From: Latrodectus hesperus
Taxonomy: Eukaryota; Arthropoda; Arachnida; Araneae; Theridiidae
DNA length: 64,000 bases
Direction of reading: 5' to 3'
NCBI GenBank assembly: GCA_037975125.1
Contig: CM075855.1
Coordinates: forward strand, 79,415,445 to 79,479,444
The notes under the pieces are model-generated. The model did no database searches and was not told the DNA's origin. It was given only the letters and a program-made list of their open reading frames with translations. The position numbers and the translations under genes are program-made. Each line of letters starts with the position of its first letter. The stretch's first letter is position 1. Shown piece by piece: positions 23,880 to 36,099 of this stretch.

Positions 23880-26650
23880 ATTGGTGAGGGATAATTTATG
23901 GATAAATAACGAATGACATTCTCCCGAGAATAATATATCAAATAATTATAAACTTCATCCCTTCAACAGTTTTTAAATATTTATATATATATTTTTATTT
24001 TATTATAAATTTTTTGGGATCTTGATTTTGTCTTATGAATACGAAATTCTATTTATTTTCATAGCGACTAATAACTTCAATGAGATCTCTTTAAACTAAT
24101 TTTGACTAGCAAATTTTTTAAATTTAGAAGTTTTAAATAGAAAACGTGCTAAGTAAGTTGTGCTTTGAGATGTTAATTGCATTCTTGTTAAAACGACTTG
24201 AAATTGTTTAACATAGAATCCAACAAGTGTGGTTTAGAACGGATAAATTTAAATTTCAAGTTCCCATAACGGAACCGTAAAATTATGTGGATTTACATAC
24301 AAGAGATTTAAGAAAAATTTGCAAATTTTTTTTTTAATTTGATCAACATTGTGAATTTTTGAGTCTGAAATTCATTCTCATTCACTTTTTAATTTTATTT
24401 CCTTATTAAGCAATTGATTTGTGTTAAAAACGTTATTTAAATAGGTATTTTTAAAATCGTACCATAGTGACCATGTCTAAAAAAATGTAATCTTATTTCA
24501 TTTTAGATTAAAAAATTTCATTTATTCGGAAATATTAATAAAAATTGCCACATGGAAAAAATTTATGAACGTTATTTTTCCATTGAACATTTATAAAAAA
24601 GCTAGAATTGATATGATTGTAATTTGGAGACTTCACTTAAAGCTGAAATGTTTACTAGGGGAATCCAGATATTAAAACAACTACTGTGTGTTTTTGAATG
24701 TGTTAATGTGCAATTCCATTCACATAAATAAACGCAATATTCATTTTGAAAACTTGCAGAATTCCTGACTTTTGTGGGTTCTATTCGTTGACACGCAAAT
24801 TTTAAACATTTTACTCCGTTTTACTTAAACAAAATAATTTAAATATAATTTAGAGATGAAGTTTTATAACTGAGATAACATAAAATTTGATACTCATAGC
24901 TTAATATAGAATATTTCATAAGTTTCTTTTTAATGATAACTCTAAAGTCAATTTGAAAAAAAAGAATTGAAATACGAAGTAGGATAGAATTTGAAAATGT
25001 TAAATTTTTATAATAGTTAATTGTGATAAATGAAGCAGAGTAAAATAATCCAGTTATTGTTCTATTTATAAGTCTTGTGGGAACTAAGTGTTTTGGATAA
25101 AAACATTCTTATTGCTCTACTATTTATGTGCTTAAATATAATACTTTAGTGGCTGAAAAAACTGACTTTGGAAAGTTAGAAATTCACGTTTCTTTCTCTC
25201 AATTATTTATGCATTAATTTATTGCCTGAAATATTTACACATAAGCTTTTACGCAGTTGTTGCTACTTATGACACTTGGACAAGCCAAGCTCTATTGCCG
25301 ACGACTTAAACGTTGCATAGAAAAGTTAAACTCAGTTTGCATAAAAAATCTCCATTTCTGTTTTAGTAACAAAATGTAACGCTTGATTCATTGTTGCAAA
25401 AAATTTTCAACAAATAAATGCACATATCATAAGTGATAAATTTTATAATATTTCAAAATCTTGAATGCTTACCAAATATTTTAACTATCCATTTTTTTCC
25501 ACAAAATTGATGATAATTTCAGCTATAATTAAAACACTATAAATATTAAATTATAATGTTTTTTAATCAAGTTATAATTAAATAAGAAATGCTTTACTTC
25601 AATAATTTTGAAAACTCTGGTTAATATTTGTTTCATTTATAAGTTTTGTCCCATTATTGTTATCTTATTTTAAGGGTCATTATTTTAAGATTTTATTAAA
25701 TGTAAACTTGAAAAAAGCATTAAATAGCTTGTTCCATGCGCACTTACATGAATTTCGTCCACATGGCTTAATATTCATTTCACATTAGTTCAGAAGATTT
25801 GACTTTAATCAAAATTTTTATTCAAGACTTTGCGTTAGTGAGCCAAGAATCTTTGTTCAGATTAGTCTATTTTTTCAATTCTTATTTAATTTAAAATGAT
25901 TCACCTACTAATCATTTTAGTTTTATTTTAAAAAAATTAATAACATAACGCATAAATTACACAATTAAATAAACGGTTATCATTCTGGTTTTTGGTTCAA
26001 CAACATAAATTAATAACATAAAGTAAAAATTAATAACATTCAAAATTTATTACTACATAACAATTCTCAAATCTTAAATATTTTGTTATTTTAAAATTGA
26101 AAGTGATTGTAGACATTATTCATAGCAAATTATTATAATAATCAACTTAAAATATTTGTATTTAATATAGTTCATTATGCATTAAACTGCATTTTGATTT
26201 ATATATATTTATATTAGTGAATTAAAATGTTCTTGATTTATATTTATAAAATTATATATTTTTAAAAATTGTTAAAATATTTTTATTAATTTGTAAAAAC
26301 TGCTAAAGTGTCCTAAAACAATAAATTGTTTTTTAATTAGTTTAGTATACTCGTAAGCTTGAATTTAAAGGTGTCGATATAAAATTCCATGTACTTTTCA
26401 TAGAGTATATCAACAAAATATTATATTAAAATTAATTCTAATAAGAAAAACGTATTATAAAAATTCTGAGAAATAAAATTTCATTAATTTTTAACGTGTG
26501 GAGTAAAAAATCTTAATATATTTGTTTATAAGAAATGATAATATTCAATGTATTAATGTTTAAATAAATGTCCAAATTAACTTCCTACCGCTCTTTTTCT
26601 TTTATTTTAAATAAAATATATTTTTAATGAGATTTTATTTCAAAATTACG
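23880..26650. other. AT-rich non-coding DNA
   Basis: No supported gene. It contains a 30-bp SINE-like fragment at 25971-26000 between copies of AAATTAATAACAT (about 25928, 26006 and 26025). Confidence 0.5.
25971..26002 (+). repeat. SINE fragment identical over 30 bp to 32764-32793
   Basis: AAACGGTTATCATTCTGGTT plus TTTGGTTCAA is found at both places. At 32764 it is followed by more SINE-1-like body; here it stops after GGTTCAA. Confidence 0.7.
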
Positions 26651-26654
26651 ACCC

Positions 26655-27545
26655 TGTTTAACTTTTTCTTCAATCGACCAGCTCGTTAACTGCAAAATAT
26701 GAACTAGTGTTATGCTTCAACTTCTAGATTGATAGAGCTACTGTGTGAAAATTTTTCCTCTGTTCTACGTTTAATTTAAATAATTCTAATTAAATAACAT
26801 GCATGCATTTACTACATATCTAAACTGTATAATATGTAACCGCAAAATATAACTTAATATATTCCAAATGAGTTAAATGTCCACACAGGAATAGAATTTA
26901 TCAATATAAAATAATATTAAACTATAGTGTCACTAATTTTTAGATAGGAATGTAAAATTTGAATATTTACATGATATGAGTTGATCAGTCCATAAATATT
27001 TAAATCTTTTTTGCGCTATCTATTATGTAACGTCAAACCTTTTGATATTACGTATTGCATAACAATATATATTTTAAAAAAGTAATTGAAGAGAGAATTA
27101 AATTCCATATTGTGGTATAAAATATCTTATTTTATATGGAAGTTTCAGCATTTTTATTGCTTTTGTTTTATTTTGTATTCTTTTTGTGTTTAAGACTAAT
27201 TGCTCTAGAAATAATTTTGAGTGTTTTCTGGTTGTACCTTTTTTTTCTTCATGTATAAAAATTCATTTATCATAAGTTTATTTTTGGTCTGTTTTTCGAA
27301 TAAAATACTTAGTTTCTTTTATTAAAAAAATAAGAAATTTTCTGTGTGACTAATTTTCCATCAAGTCTTTTTTCCTTCTACTGTGGAGCACAGATATATT
27401 TCAGGGTATTGATTAAACTTCGTCACATCGTTAATCTTTACCATTCCTATTTGCATAATCCCATACATTTTCTGCTAAAATATCTAATTTGAAAATTTAT
27501 TCAGTATTAGATGCACATTTTGCATCGGTTTTTTATAATGCATAT
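26655..27545 (+). repeat. Long dispersed repeat, copy A
   Basis: Shares ordered blocks with 45842-47515 (copy B) and 49293-51043 (copy C): CGACCAGCTCGTTAACTGCA with TATGCTTCAAC, a block near 27230-27290 (TGTATAAAAATTCATTTATC), and TTAAACTTCGTCACATCGTT with AATCTTTACC (27414-27445). No coding potential is evident. It may be an ancient non-autonomous element or LTR-less repeat; the type is unknown. Confidence 0.7.
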
Positions 27546-28441
27546 TTTAGTACTTGGGTATTGAGGCGCTGTAGCCAGTTCTTGGCCAAAATTTTAGCTC
27601 TTAACCTATAATTAGAAAATTTATTTTCGAATTATGAAAAACGTACTTTTATAAAAAATTTCCTTGAAATTCACTTCATAAAATCCTATTAAATTAAGAT
27701 TTTTGATATATATGTCAAACCATGTACCTTATACATATATTTGAAATGTATGACTATATTTATAATGGTAATAACATTGGATTAAGTTAAGTGTATTACG
27801 TTGTTTTATTTTAACAATAATTAAAAACTTGTTCATAAAAAAGATACTTAGATTCTAAATTTTCTAATGTGGAAGAGTTTCAATTCTGTCTAAAGCAACT
27901 AATTATTTCGTAACTTCTTGGTTACTGACATTGAATATTAAATGAGTTTCCCACACACATAAGTAGTAAAGGCATTAAAGATTATATTGTAATATCTACG
28001 TTGAATTTCAGATAAAAATATTTTCCCTAGATTATGTCTTCAAATCGAGACTCATTTTCAATTATTTCTAATTAGTTGAAAAATGTTTCTGTAATGATTT
28101 GCAATAGTTTGTATTAATTTGAATGGAGTGTTGGTCGATGCTTTATAGGGGTTACATATTCCAGAACCTTAGTTGTTTTTCGTTAATTTTTACATTAAAT
28201 TTTTAATTTTGAGCGCGAAATATACAACTTTTCTTTTTCTAATAAAATTTAGTAAGTTTCTAAGTCTATTAAAAATCTCTCGAGGAGATTGGCTTTAATT
28301 GTAAGACAAACTGAACATAGTCCAGTTTTCATTAATATGCGTTCATTGTCTGGTGCTTTGTTCACTCCTACTTATGTTCATTTGCAACAGCGCAATAATG
28401 CACATTCAATCATTTTGACGTGCAAAATCTTAATCTTCGTG

Positions 28442-31400
28442 CAGTGGCGTAGTGAAGGGGGGCAAGGGGGTCTATCGTGCCCCGGGCGCCGCTTTGAGAG
28501 GGGTGCCAAATAGTTACGAAAATTGTTTTCAGAAAAACTTTATTTCTTTTTAATTGAAATATCAATTTTATTCGGAGAAATATATTTTAAATTTAATAAT
28601 TATTTTCTCCTGTTGAAGACTTGCCATAAATGAAAATGTTCCTATTTTTATATTTCCATATTAATAAATTAGAATAGTTTAGTTCGTATTGAAAAGTGTG
28701 TTCTTTTAATCGCGTATTCCATTATGTTTTCTCACAGTTTTTATGTTTTGCTCAAGATTTGTGGTGCTTTATCATTACTTTGTGTAATAAATCTTGTACA
28801 AGTAATGATAGAAATATGTTAAATTTTTTCTGATAAAAATTCTGAAATATAAATTATATTGGTCAGTTTTTTTTATGCATATGAGATGTTTTTAGTTTCA
28901 ACTTATTTACCAAATAACATGTGTTTATATCATATCTCTTGATTTACGAATCAATAATTTAGGGAGATTCCAAAAAAGTAAGCTCATGATCTAATCAGTA
29001 ACTAATTTGAATAAGTGAATGCAGCAAGATTCACCATGTTCTTTAGAATTTTAATTTTTTACAAGATGTCTAAAATTCAAGTTGCATACCTATGAAAAAA
29101 TGTAACATTGATTAAGCCAACAAATCTTTTCTACTCAAAATAAAAAAACAAGATATCTAATGAATATTGCATCAATTGACAAATGCATCATTAGGAACTC
29201 GCATAATCTTATTTATCATTTAAGAATTCAAAAAAATTTTAGTAGAAAATTTGATATTCTAAAATATTATTATTTGACTTGATATTTATTTTTATAGTTA
29301 TTATAAAACATTTTATTTAATGAACAATATTTTCAAAATAAGATTAAAAATATCACTCTCTAAAAAGGAAATTTTACAAAACTTAAATATTATTAATAAA
29401 AATTTGTCAAACTATAATTAAAATACAAGTGAAAATTTTCTTTAAAAGTTCTTAAAATTTGCATTTTTTAATAAGCAATGAGAAAGGTATAAAACCTACA
29501 AAAAATTTCATTTCAAATAAAATGAATGGATGTGTGTAAAGTACTTTATTTCTCAACTTTTATTAATTTAATTTTATAATTACAATTATTATAAATATGA
29601 AAGTTACGCCATATTCTAATCACTGAAATTTCGAATAGACAATAAGTATATGATAATGGAATTATAGTGCCAAGAATTTTGTCAGGTAAATAAACTATAT
29701 CTCAGAGTTTATTCTTTTGCAGAGCTCCTAAATTATAAGTTCCTTAAACTAGCATGGCTGTGTTCAATAAAATCCGAGAAAAATATAATATAGGTATTTA
29801 AATATATTATTATATATACATTCGCGCGATATCGCTTAGGGCTTCAATGAAGCTAAATCTGGATGATATAGTGAATCTGTAGAAAACTTCATTTTAAAGA
29901 ATAATACTCTTATTATAAATAATTAATGTTGCATAAAAAAAGTCGAATGATTTTGATTTTAAATTTTTTCATTTGCTGATTAAATTTCCCTTGAGCTCCG
30001 TCCTTATCAAACAAAGAAGGGACCAGACAAGGATGAGAAAACTATAAATGTTAAAAGAATCAAATTATTTAAAGATATTGTGATTTTTATATCCATTTCA
30101 TTTACTAAAAATCATTAAATGTATCAGAAAAATAAGGAATGTAAAACGTAACAAAGATGTTATTGAGACTTAAAACTTCTGGGAGATATTCTTGTACATC
30201 GCTTCAGAGAAGAGGAAAAAGCTCTGCATTTACCTCAAGCTTTTTTGTTGTAACCACTTAGTCTACTGCTGATTTACACTCGTGAAAAAATTCGTGTTGA
30301 AATGTATTTCTCATTAGCGGTCCTTTTTGTCCGAAAATGTATGTGTTCGGCTACAGACTGTTCCCCAACAGAAGAGAATTCTTTTTTTTTTTAATAGCAC
30401 TGCAATATTTAATAAAGAGAATTGTGCTCCTGGAATTGAAATACGATGCAACGCTGGTAATAGAAAAGTAATTACCTCCAAATGCTGGGAAAATTCATAA
30501 TTTCCTTTTTATTTTAACTATTTACCCAATTAGAATATCATTTCGCACTCACAAATATTCGTCTTTAGTGTTATTTCGTTAAAAACTTCGTTAAAAATGT
30601 TGACTTTTGAGTAAATTTTATATATATTTTCTGTCTACAACTTATTCTTTACATTTCGCTTATTTAGCAGATTTTTAGCCATTACGAATATTTATCAACA
30701 AACATGTATAGTTTTGAAATTAAAAATCAAATTGTCTATTTAAAATTACTTATTTGAAATCAAAATATTTAAAGATTTTCGAAAATAATTTTTATTTGAC
30801 TAGTAATTTTGTCGCTTTTATATTAATACATTATGTAGAGAAATTCTTTTTTGCTAAGTTAAAAGATCAAATGTATTAAATATATTTTATATGTACACAT
30901 AAAATGTTTCTTGATAATTAATCTTATCTAACTTTATATTTCAGTTTATATAATGAAAGTATATTTAGCTTAAAAATCATTTTAAAGGAATATAATTAAA
31001 TAAGGCAAAATTATGCTTTGTAAAAAGCTACAGATAAGTAATATTTTTGAATATTATATAAAATGACTCAGAAAAAAATAAGTTCTTTTTTTTTAATATG
31101 AATTATCTCTTATTTTAATTAAGAAAATACATTTTAAAGTCATTAAGAAAGAATTATTGAACATATTAAAAATAACTTGAATGTTTTCAGAGAGAAATGT
31201 TCTCAGAGTAAAATGATAAGGTGTTACGGTAAAAGTGACTAACCCGGCAATTATGTATAATAACCAATGATTGTACCTAACCCCCACTAAACTCAGTAAA
31301 TGAGATAAATTATTGAAATACATGGATAATCCCCAATGCGTGATGGGAAATGTCATAGATTCTGATTAATTTGTAGAAAAATGATATTTTAATTTCAAAG

Positions 31401-31979
31401 AATAAGTATTTTTAAGCTATATTAAATAATTCGTCCAGAAGAGTTTGAAAAACATCATGATGACTAAGAATAAAACATTAAAAAATCTCTCAGTTTAAGA
31501 ATTTAAATAATTTTGATTTATTTGTACGTTCATTTCAGTAGGTATTACAAGACCGATATTATAGGTAATAGTATAAGTTATATATCTGTGTGCGTGACGT
31601 AAAAGTATTCAAAAATACATGATGATCACACTTTGTTTTACTAAAAGTTAGTCTAGATAGTCATTTCAGTAAATAATTTTTATTTAAACAAAACAGAACT
31701 TTAAATTGAATATTAACTAGTTCTTATAGATAACTTTTATTTTCTGTTAATTAAAAGATCTGGAAAAAGAGAACAATTTAGATTATTAGAATTTATAGGC
31801 ATAGCGAGCTTGGCTTGTCTAACAATAACAACAGAATTTATAAGAACACTTCAGAGTCAAAACATTGTTATTTGCATTATATCCTTATTACATGTTTATT
31901 CTATATATTACTATTTTTTGAGATGGGTCGCCAAAATTAGTATGGTACCCGGGTGCCAATTGTGCTCGCTACGCCACTG
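28442..31979. mobile_element. hAT-like non-autonomous or fully decayed DNA element
   Basis: The left end reads CAGTGGCGTAGTGAAGG and the right end, on the complement, CAGTGGCGTAGCGAGCA; 11 terminal bases match exactly. Both ends are flanked by the same octamer, TCTTCGTG (28434-28441 and 31980-31987), a perfect 8-bp duplication as expected for hAT transposition. Subterminal GC-rich motifs (GCCCCGGGCGCC left, GGCACCCGGG right) are related. The 3.5-kb interior is AT-rich and shows no transposase, BED finger or dimerisation domain. Confidence 0.85.
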
Positions 31980-32492
31980 TCTTCGTGATACGTTTCTTCA
32001 CGATTTGTGCCTTCAAATATTAATTCTATGAGTGTAAAGGATAAAATTAATAGTTTATTTTGATACTTATACATTTTGAACTTCTCCGGAAATTAAATGG
32101 TTCCATGTTCAACTTAATTTTTTTTTTTTGTGAAAGCGTTTTATTCTTTTGTAAATATTTGCTATTTTATATATATTGATTAAAGTAAGACGCGTTTTAT
32201 GCATTTTTTGTAATGTTCTTTTTTAATAACCCTTCTATAATATTTAATAAAAATAAATTTAAGTGTATGTATGAATTAATTGAAAAATTTGCATTCTTAT
32301 AAACAGAAATCACTTTGTTACGTCTAGTTTTCTAAATTTGCCCGTGGATTAACCATAAATTGATATATTGCCTAAAATTTTTAGTATTCAAAAGTTTGCT
32401 GCAAAAAAAACTTAATATTTTTATTCATCACAAAATTACTTTTTTTAAATATTTTATGATTTTAGACTTTATTTTGCATATTTCTTCCACAG

Positions 32493-33824
32493 ATGGGTAA
32501 GAAAGTTGTGAATAGAAAAAGAGAAAACGTGGTTCCCTTCAATCCAGGACCAAATGAAAAGGTAAGAATTGTCTTAGATGAATGTCCTTTAAAAATCATT
32601 TTAGAGGAATTTTATAAAAACTTTAGATATCAAGAATATTTTAATGCATATGTTCATTAACTTTCGGGTGTTCTTACATTTCGACGCACTTTTAATGAGT
32701 TTTCAAGCATACGTAAGTGTCTATCTTCAAAGACTTTACATTTTTAAGTGAACTGACTGTCAAAACGGTTATCATTCTGGTTTTTGGTTCAAGAGTTTGT
32801 CGACTTGAATCCCACTTTGTTTTTGTAAATGTTTTGCAGTATCTCTTTAAAAGAAGAGTTCTCAGTCTAATTAGACTTCGTCTACAAAAACCAGCTGTTG
32901 AGTGACAAACGTATATTATTGGATTTTGGTAGGAAATAAAATTTAGTGATGTTTATTTTAATGCAAGCCTAATAAAGAGCAATTTTAACATCACGTAAAC
33001 TTTAACATCAAACAAACTTTAATATTACTTATCATTACACACAAAAGGACATACAACACTCAAATGGTAATTTTTTACTTAAATATATATACATAAACCG
33101 TACACAATGTTCTTCCTTACTGAAGAACGACCATCGACTTACAATTTGAATTCGATTCCTGTCCTAGACAGGGATTATTTAATGGTAAAGAGACATCTTT
33201 AAACTTTAGTATCTCAATTTTAATACAAATTACGCTTTTTGTGTAAAAAAAAAAATGCGTTGAGTGAAAGACGTATAACCTATTCTAAAGAATATTTCAG
33301 TGTTCGCTACATTTACTTCATTGCTTGGAAGAAAACTTAGAAATTTCAATATTCATTGGATACAAATCCAGTTTTTCGAGCAAAAACTCTCTCTTGACAA
33401 GGCAGAGAAATTAAAAGTCTTAAGAAATTATCTGCGCTTCGCATCTCAAGAATCTTTTTATAATGAGCCGAATAAATGTAAATGAGGAAACGCGAAAATA
33501 TGTTTTAGTCTTAATAAATGATTGTTAGTTTAATTGAATTATTGATAAGAATTTTTTTTGTAGCTTGATGCGGTGTTTCACCCTTCATTTGCTTTGCCGA
33601 AGGATGGCAAAATCAGTTTGATTTGTGAGACGGCCATCGAAAGCATATTGGACGGAACGCGAACAGGAGAACTCCTTAAAGACAAAGCATTTGAAGGGTG
33701 CCAGAAAATCCGATTAGGTAAATATCGTTTAATTTACAAAATTAAAGACAAAACTGCATATTTTTACATTGTATGCATTAGGGAAAAAGTATATAATTCT
33801 CTTCATAGGCTTGTATCACAGTAA
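32493..33824 (+). CDS. Two-exon gene for a RelE/ParE-like small protein
   Basis: Exon 1 is 32493-32561 (ATG directly after TTCTTCCACAG; donor AAAG/GTAAGA). Exon 2 is 33564-33824 (acceptor TTTTTTTTGTAG; stop TAA). The intron is 1002 bp, phase 0, and the spliced product would be 109 residues. Residues 66-100 show the RelE/ParE superfamily signature: G68, basic K71/R73, G75, the Y77-R78-x2-Y81 strand, and a last strand ending I95-R96-x2-V99-Y100. Bacterial members are about 85-100 residue toxins, often ribosome-dependent mRNA endonucleases or gyrase inhibitors; whether this protein has any such activity is unknown. The 23-residue N-terminus is basic, then Pro/Asn-rich, and unfamiliar. No antitoxin gene is adjacent. 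A SINE scar inside the intron argues that it is chromosomal. An AATAAA lies at 34035-34040. Best reading: a horizontally acquired, domesticated gene. Confidence 0.62.
32760..32905 (+). repeat. SINE-1-like scar inside the RelE-like gene's intron
   Basis: Order of motifs: GTTATCATTCTGGTTTTTGG, GTTCAAGAGTTTGTCGACTTGAATCCCAC (B-box region), TCTAATTAGACTTCGTCTAC and CAGCTGTTGAGTGACAAACG. The last two match the SINE-1 tail at 40165-40205. Substitutions are many, so the insertion is old. Confidence 0.72.
33110..33185 (+). repeat. SINE head fragment
   Basis: CGACTTACAATTTGAATTCG followed by ATTCC is a B-box-like segment with an upstream GAACGACCATCGAC block. It also lies in the intron of the RelE-like gene. 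Only weakly supported. Confidence 0.35.
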
Positions 33825-35920
33825 AAAAATATTAGCTTTTATAACATTTTTTCTAACATCTGAGTAATTTGAGATAAATAATCTTTTCGTAAAAAAATCA
33901 CTATCTCCCTTCAGGCGTTTTTAATAAGCAATTTACATATCTAAAATATTTTCTTATCCTGCGATAATTGTACAGATTAAGACAATGGTTGTATTAATTT
34001 AAGATGTGCATATTATAAGGGAACAGGAATATGCAATAAAGAAAAATTTTTAATATTAAAGCTCTTGTAAGGATTTCTAACTCCAAAAATATTGCATAAT
34101 TTGTAGTTGTCATTTATTAGAAACTAATAGTAGGAGCACTATTAAATATGAAGTTATAAGAAATTAAGGTATATAAAATTAAAATTGCAAAAAATTTTTA
34201 TTGTGATTTAAAAGAGTAAATCTTTTCAGACTCGGCATATTATTAGCAGAATATTAGAACTTTTTTATTCTGCGAAATTATACTTTCTCTTTTCAATTAT
34301 ATTTTTTCCCTAATGCCTAATTCTTCTACAAATAACTTCAAAGTAATTTATTTCAATGTGTGTATTTAATGTAATGTATTATTTAATTATTATGTGTGTG
34401 TCTTAATTATTGTGAATGGATAAATATATGAAAGCTTTAAATTTTGTAGTTTCTAAATCAAATTGATAAAAATTAAAAAAAAAAAACATGGTATACATTG
34501 CTTATTTTTTGATAAACTTCAAATTAATTGCAACTAATTAAACAAATCTAAAATATTAACTAAAACAATTTCCTTTTTCTTTGTTTCAGTTCAATTAATG
34601 AGCCTTTTACAATTTTAAGATTTTGTTAGGGTTTCATTTCATATGTTTCCAGTATATGTAAATACCATTCCGTATATCGTATATTGTCATTGATAATGAA
34701 AACACCAACAGAGAGCAGGTGATACTATTTTAGAGTTAACTTTCTGCTGCAAAGCATACATTTTAGCAGAAATGAGTATTAAGGTAATATATGAAAGATA
34801 AAGCTTCTAAAGTATGAGTAATTAACATATATATACTAATATACGGCTCACTGTTTGCTATTTTTGTGTTAAACCATAAGATCGTCGTATTTTATTCAGT
34901 TATGTTTCAACGTAACATTTTCCGCTGATATTGAATACTTCTCGAATACGCGTGTTCTCCAACACAATGCAAAAACTCTGTCGAGTATCAAGAATTCAAA
35001 TAAATTGAAAGCTAGATTGTAATGTTAGCTATAATGCTCAGCATAACCAATATCTTAAAATGATCAGTAGTAAGTCTTTTTGGTAAATTTTAGTGACTTG
35101 AGTTGTTAGTATATAGGATCTGCGCAATCCATTTGTTTCAAATAATTTTTGCAGCGAAGCCACTACAAAGTAATAAATTAAATCAAAATTCAGGTGACTT
35201 TATTTCTATAGTTTTAATTTTTAAAGCATATGTATGTAATTATAAAATGTTTGTAATAAGAAAAATAGTTTATAATCACTGAACACAAAGATGGGTTTTT
35301 AGTTGTCAATGGCAATATGGAGTTAATTCCAGTGTTACGCAATGAAGTTAGAACTTTTGTCTCAAATTTCAATATTGACACACCAGTTCATTACTATGCG
35401 ACTTCGATTTTCTATTTTCTATGATTATTTTTAATACTTATTTTTATATATATATATATTAAGGATTAAGTTTGATAATTTACATTAAAATATTTGTATG
35501 ACTTCATAGAATTGTTGTATTTAATGTAATGTTGTATGCAGAAATGAAATTCATATTTTGAATTTTAATAGCGCTTAAAACTTTTCTACAGAGTTGAATT
35601 TATCTTCATTAGAAAAATTTATAAATGGTTTGGAAGACAGTAGATTGAAATTGCTGTTATTTTTGTTAGTACTTAAAATTTGTGAGATAATTTAATATAA
35701 AAACTAATGGAAAAGCAAGCAAAGAGCAGGTCGCTTAATATTTAATTCAACAACGCACATTTCCCAATAATATGAGCATAACAAAGAAAAACTAAACATG
35801 TTTTTATAAAAACCGTATTATATAATGATTAAAACGATATTTGCAGTTACATCTGGTAACTGAATTTTAATTTTTTTCCAAGTGTCTTTTTCTATAAAAC
35901 TTGTTTGAGATTTGAACAAT
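33825..35920. other. AT-rich non-coding DNA downstream of the RelE-like gene
   Basis: Contains an AATAAA at 34035-34040 that could end the transcript and a short (TA)n near 35445-35459. No other gene or element is recognisable. Confidence 0.5.
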
Positions 35921-35924
35921 ATTC

Positions 35925-36095
35925 CGCTGAACTATTAGCCGAATGGTTAGGGCTATTGCAAACGCTTAAACAGTTCGTGGGTTCGAATCTCAACTTAGAT
36001 TTAATTGTTTGTAGCGCTTCGGGAGACACAATAAGTCGAAGGTAATGATTTGGTTAGCCGTCGAGTAAAACAGTTGACCATTAAGCCACGAAGAA
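35925..36095 (+). repeat. SINE-1 copy, tRNA-derived
   Basis: Begins CTATTAGCCGAATGGTTAGG, with A-box TAGCCGAATGG and a perfect B-box GGTTCGAATC (about 35981-35990) in CAGTTCGTGGGTTCGAATCT. The body TTTGTAGCGCTTCGGGAGAC and an AAAACAGTTGACCATTAAG tail follow. The central portion differs from the 40041 copy. Confidence 0.85.
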
Positions 36096-36099
36096 ACCA

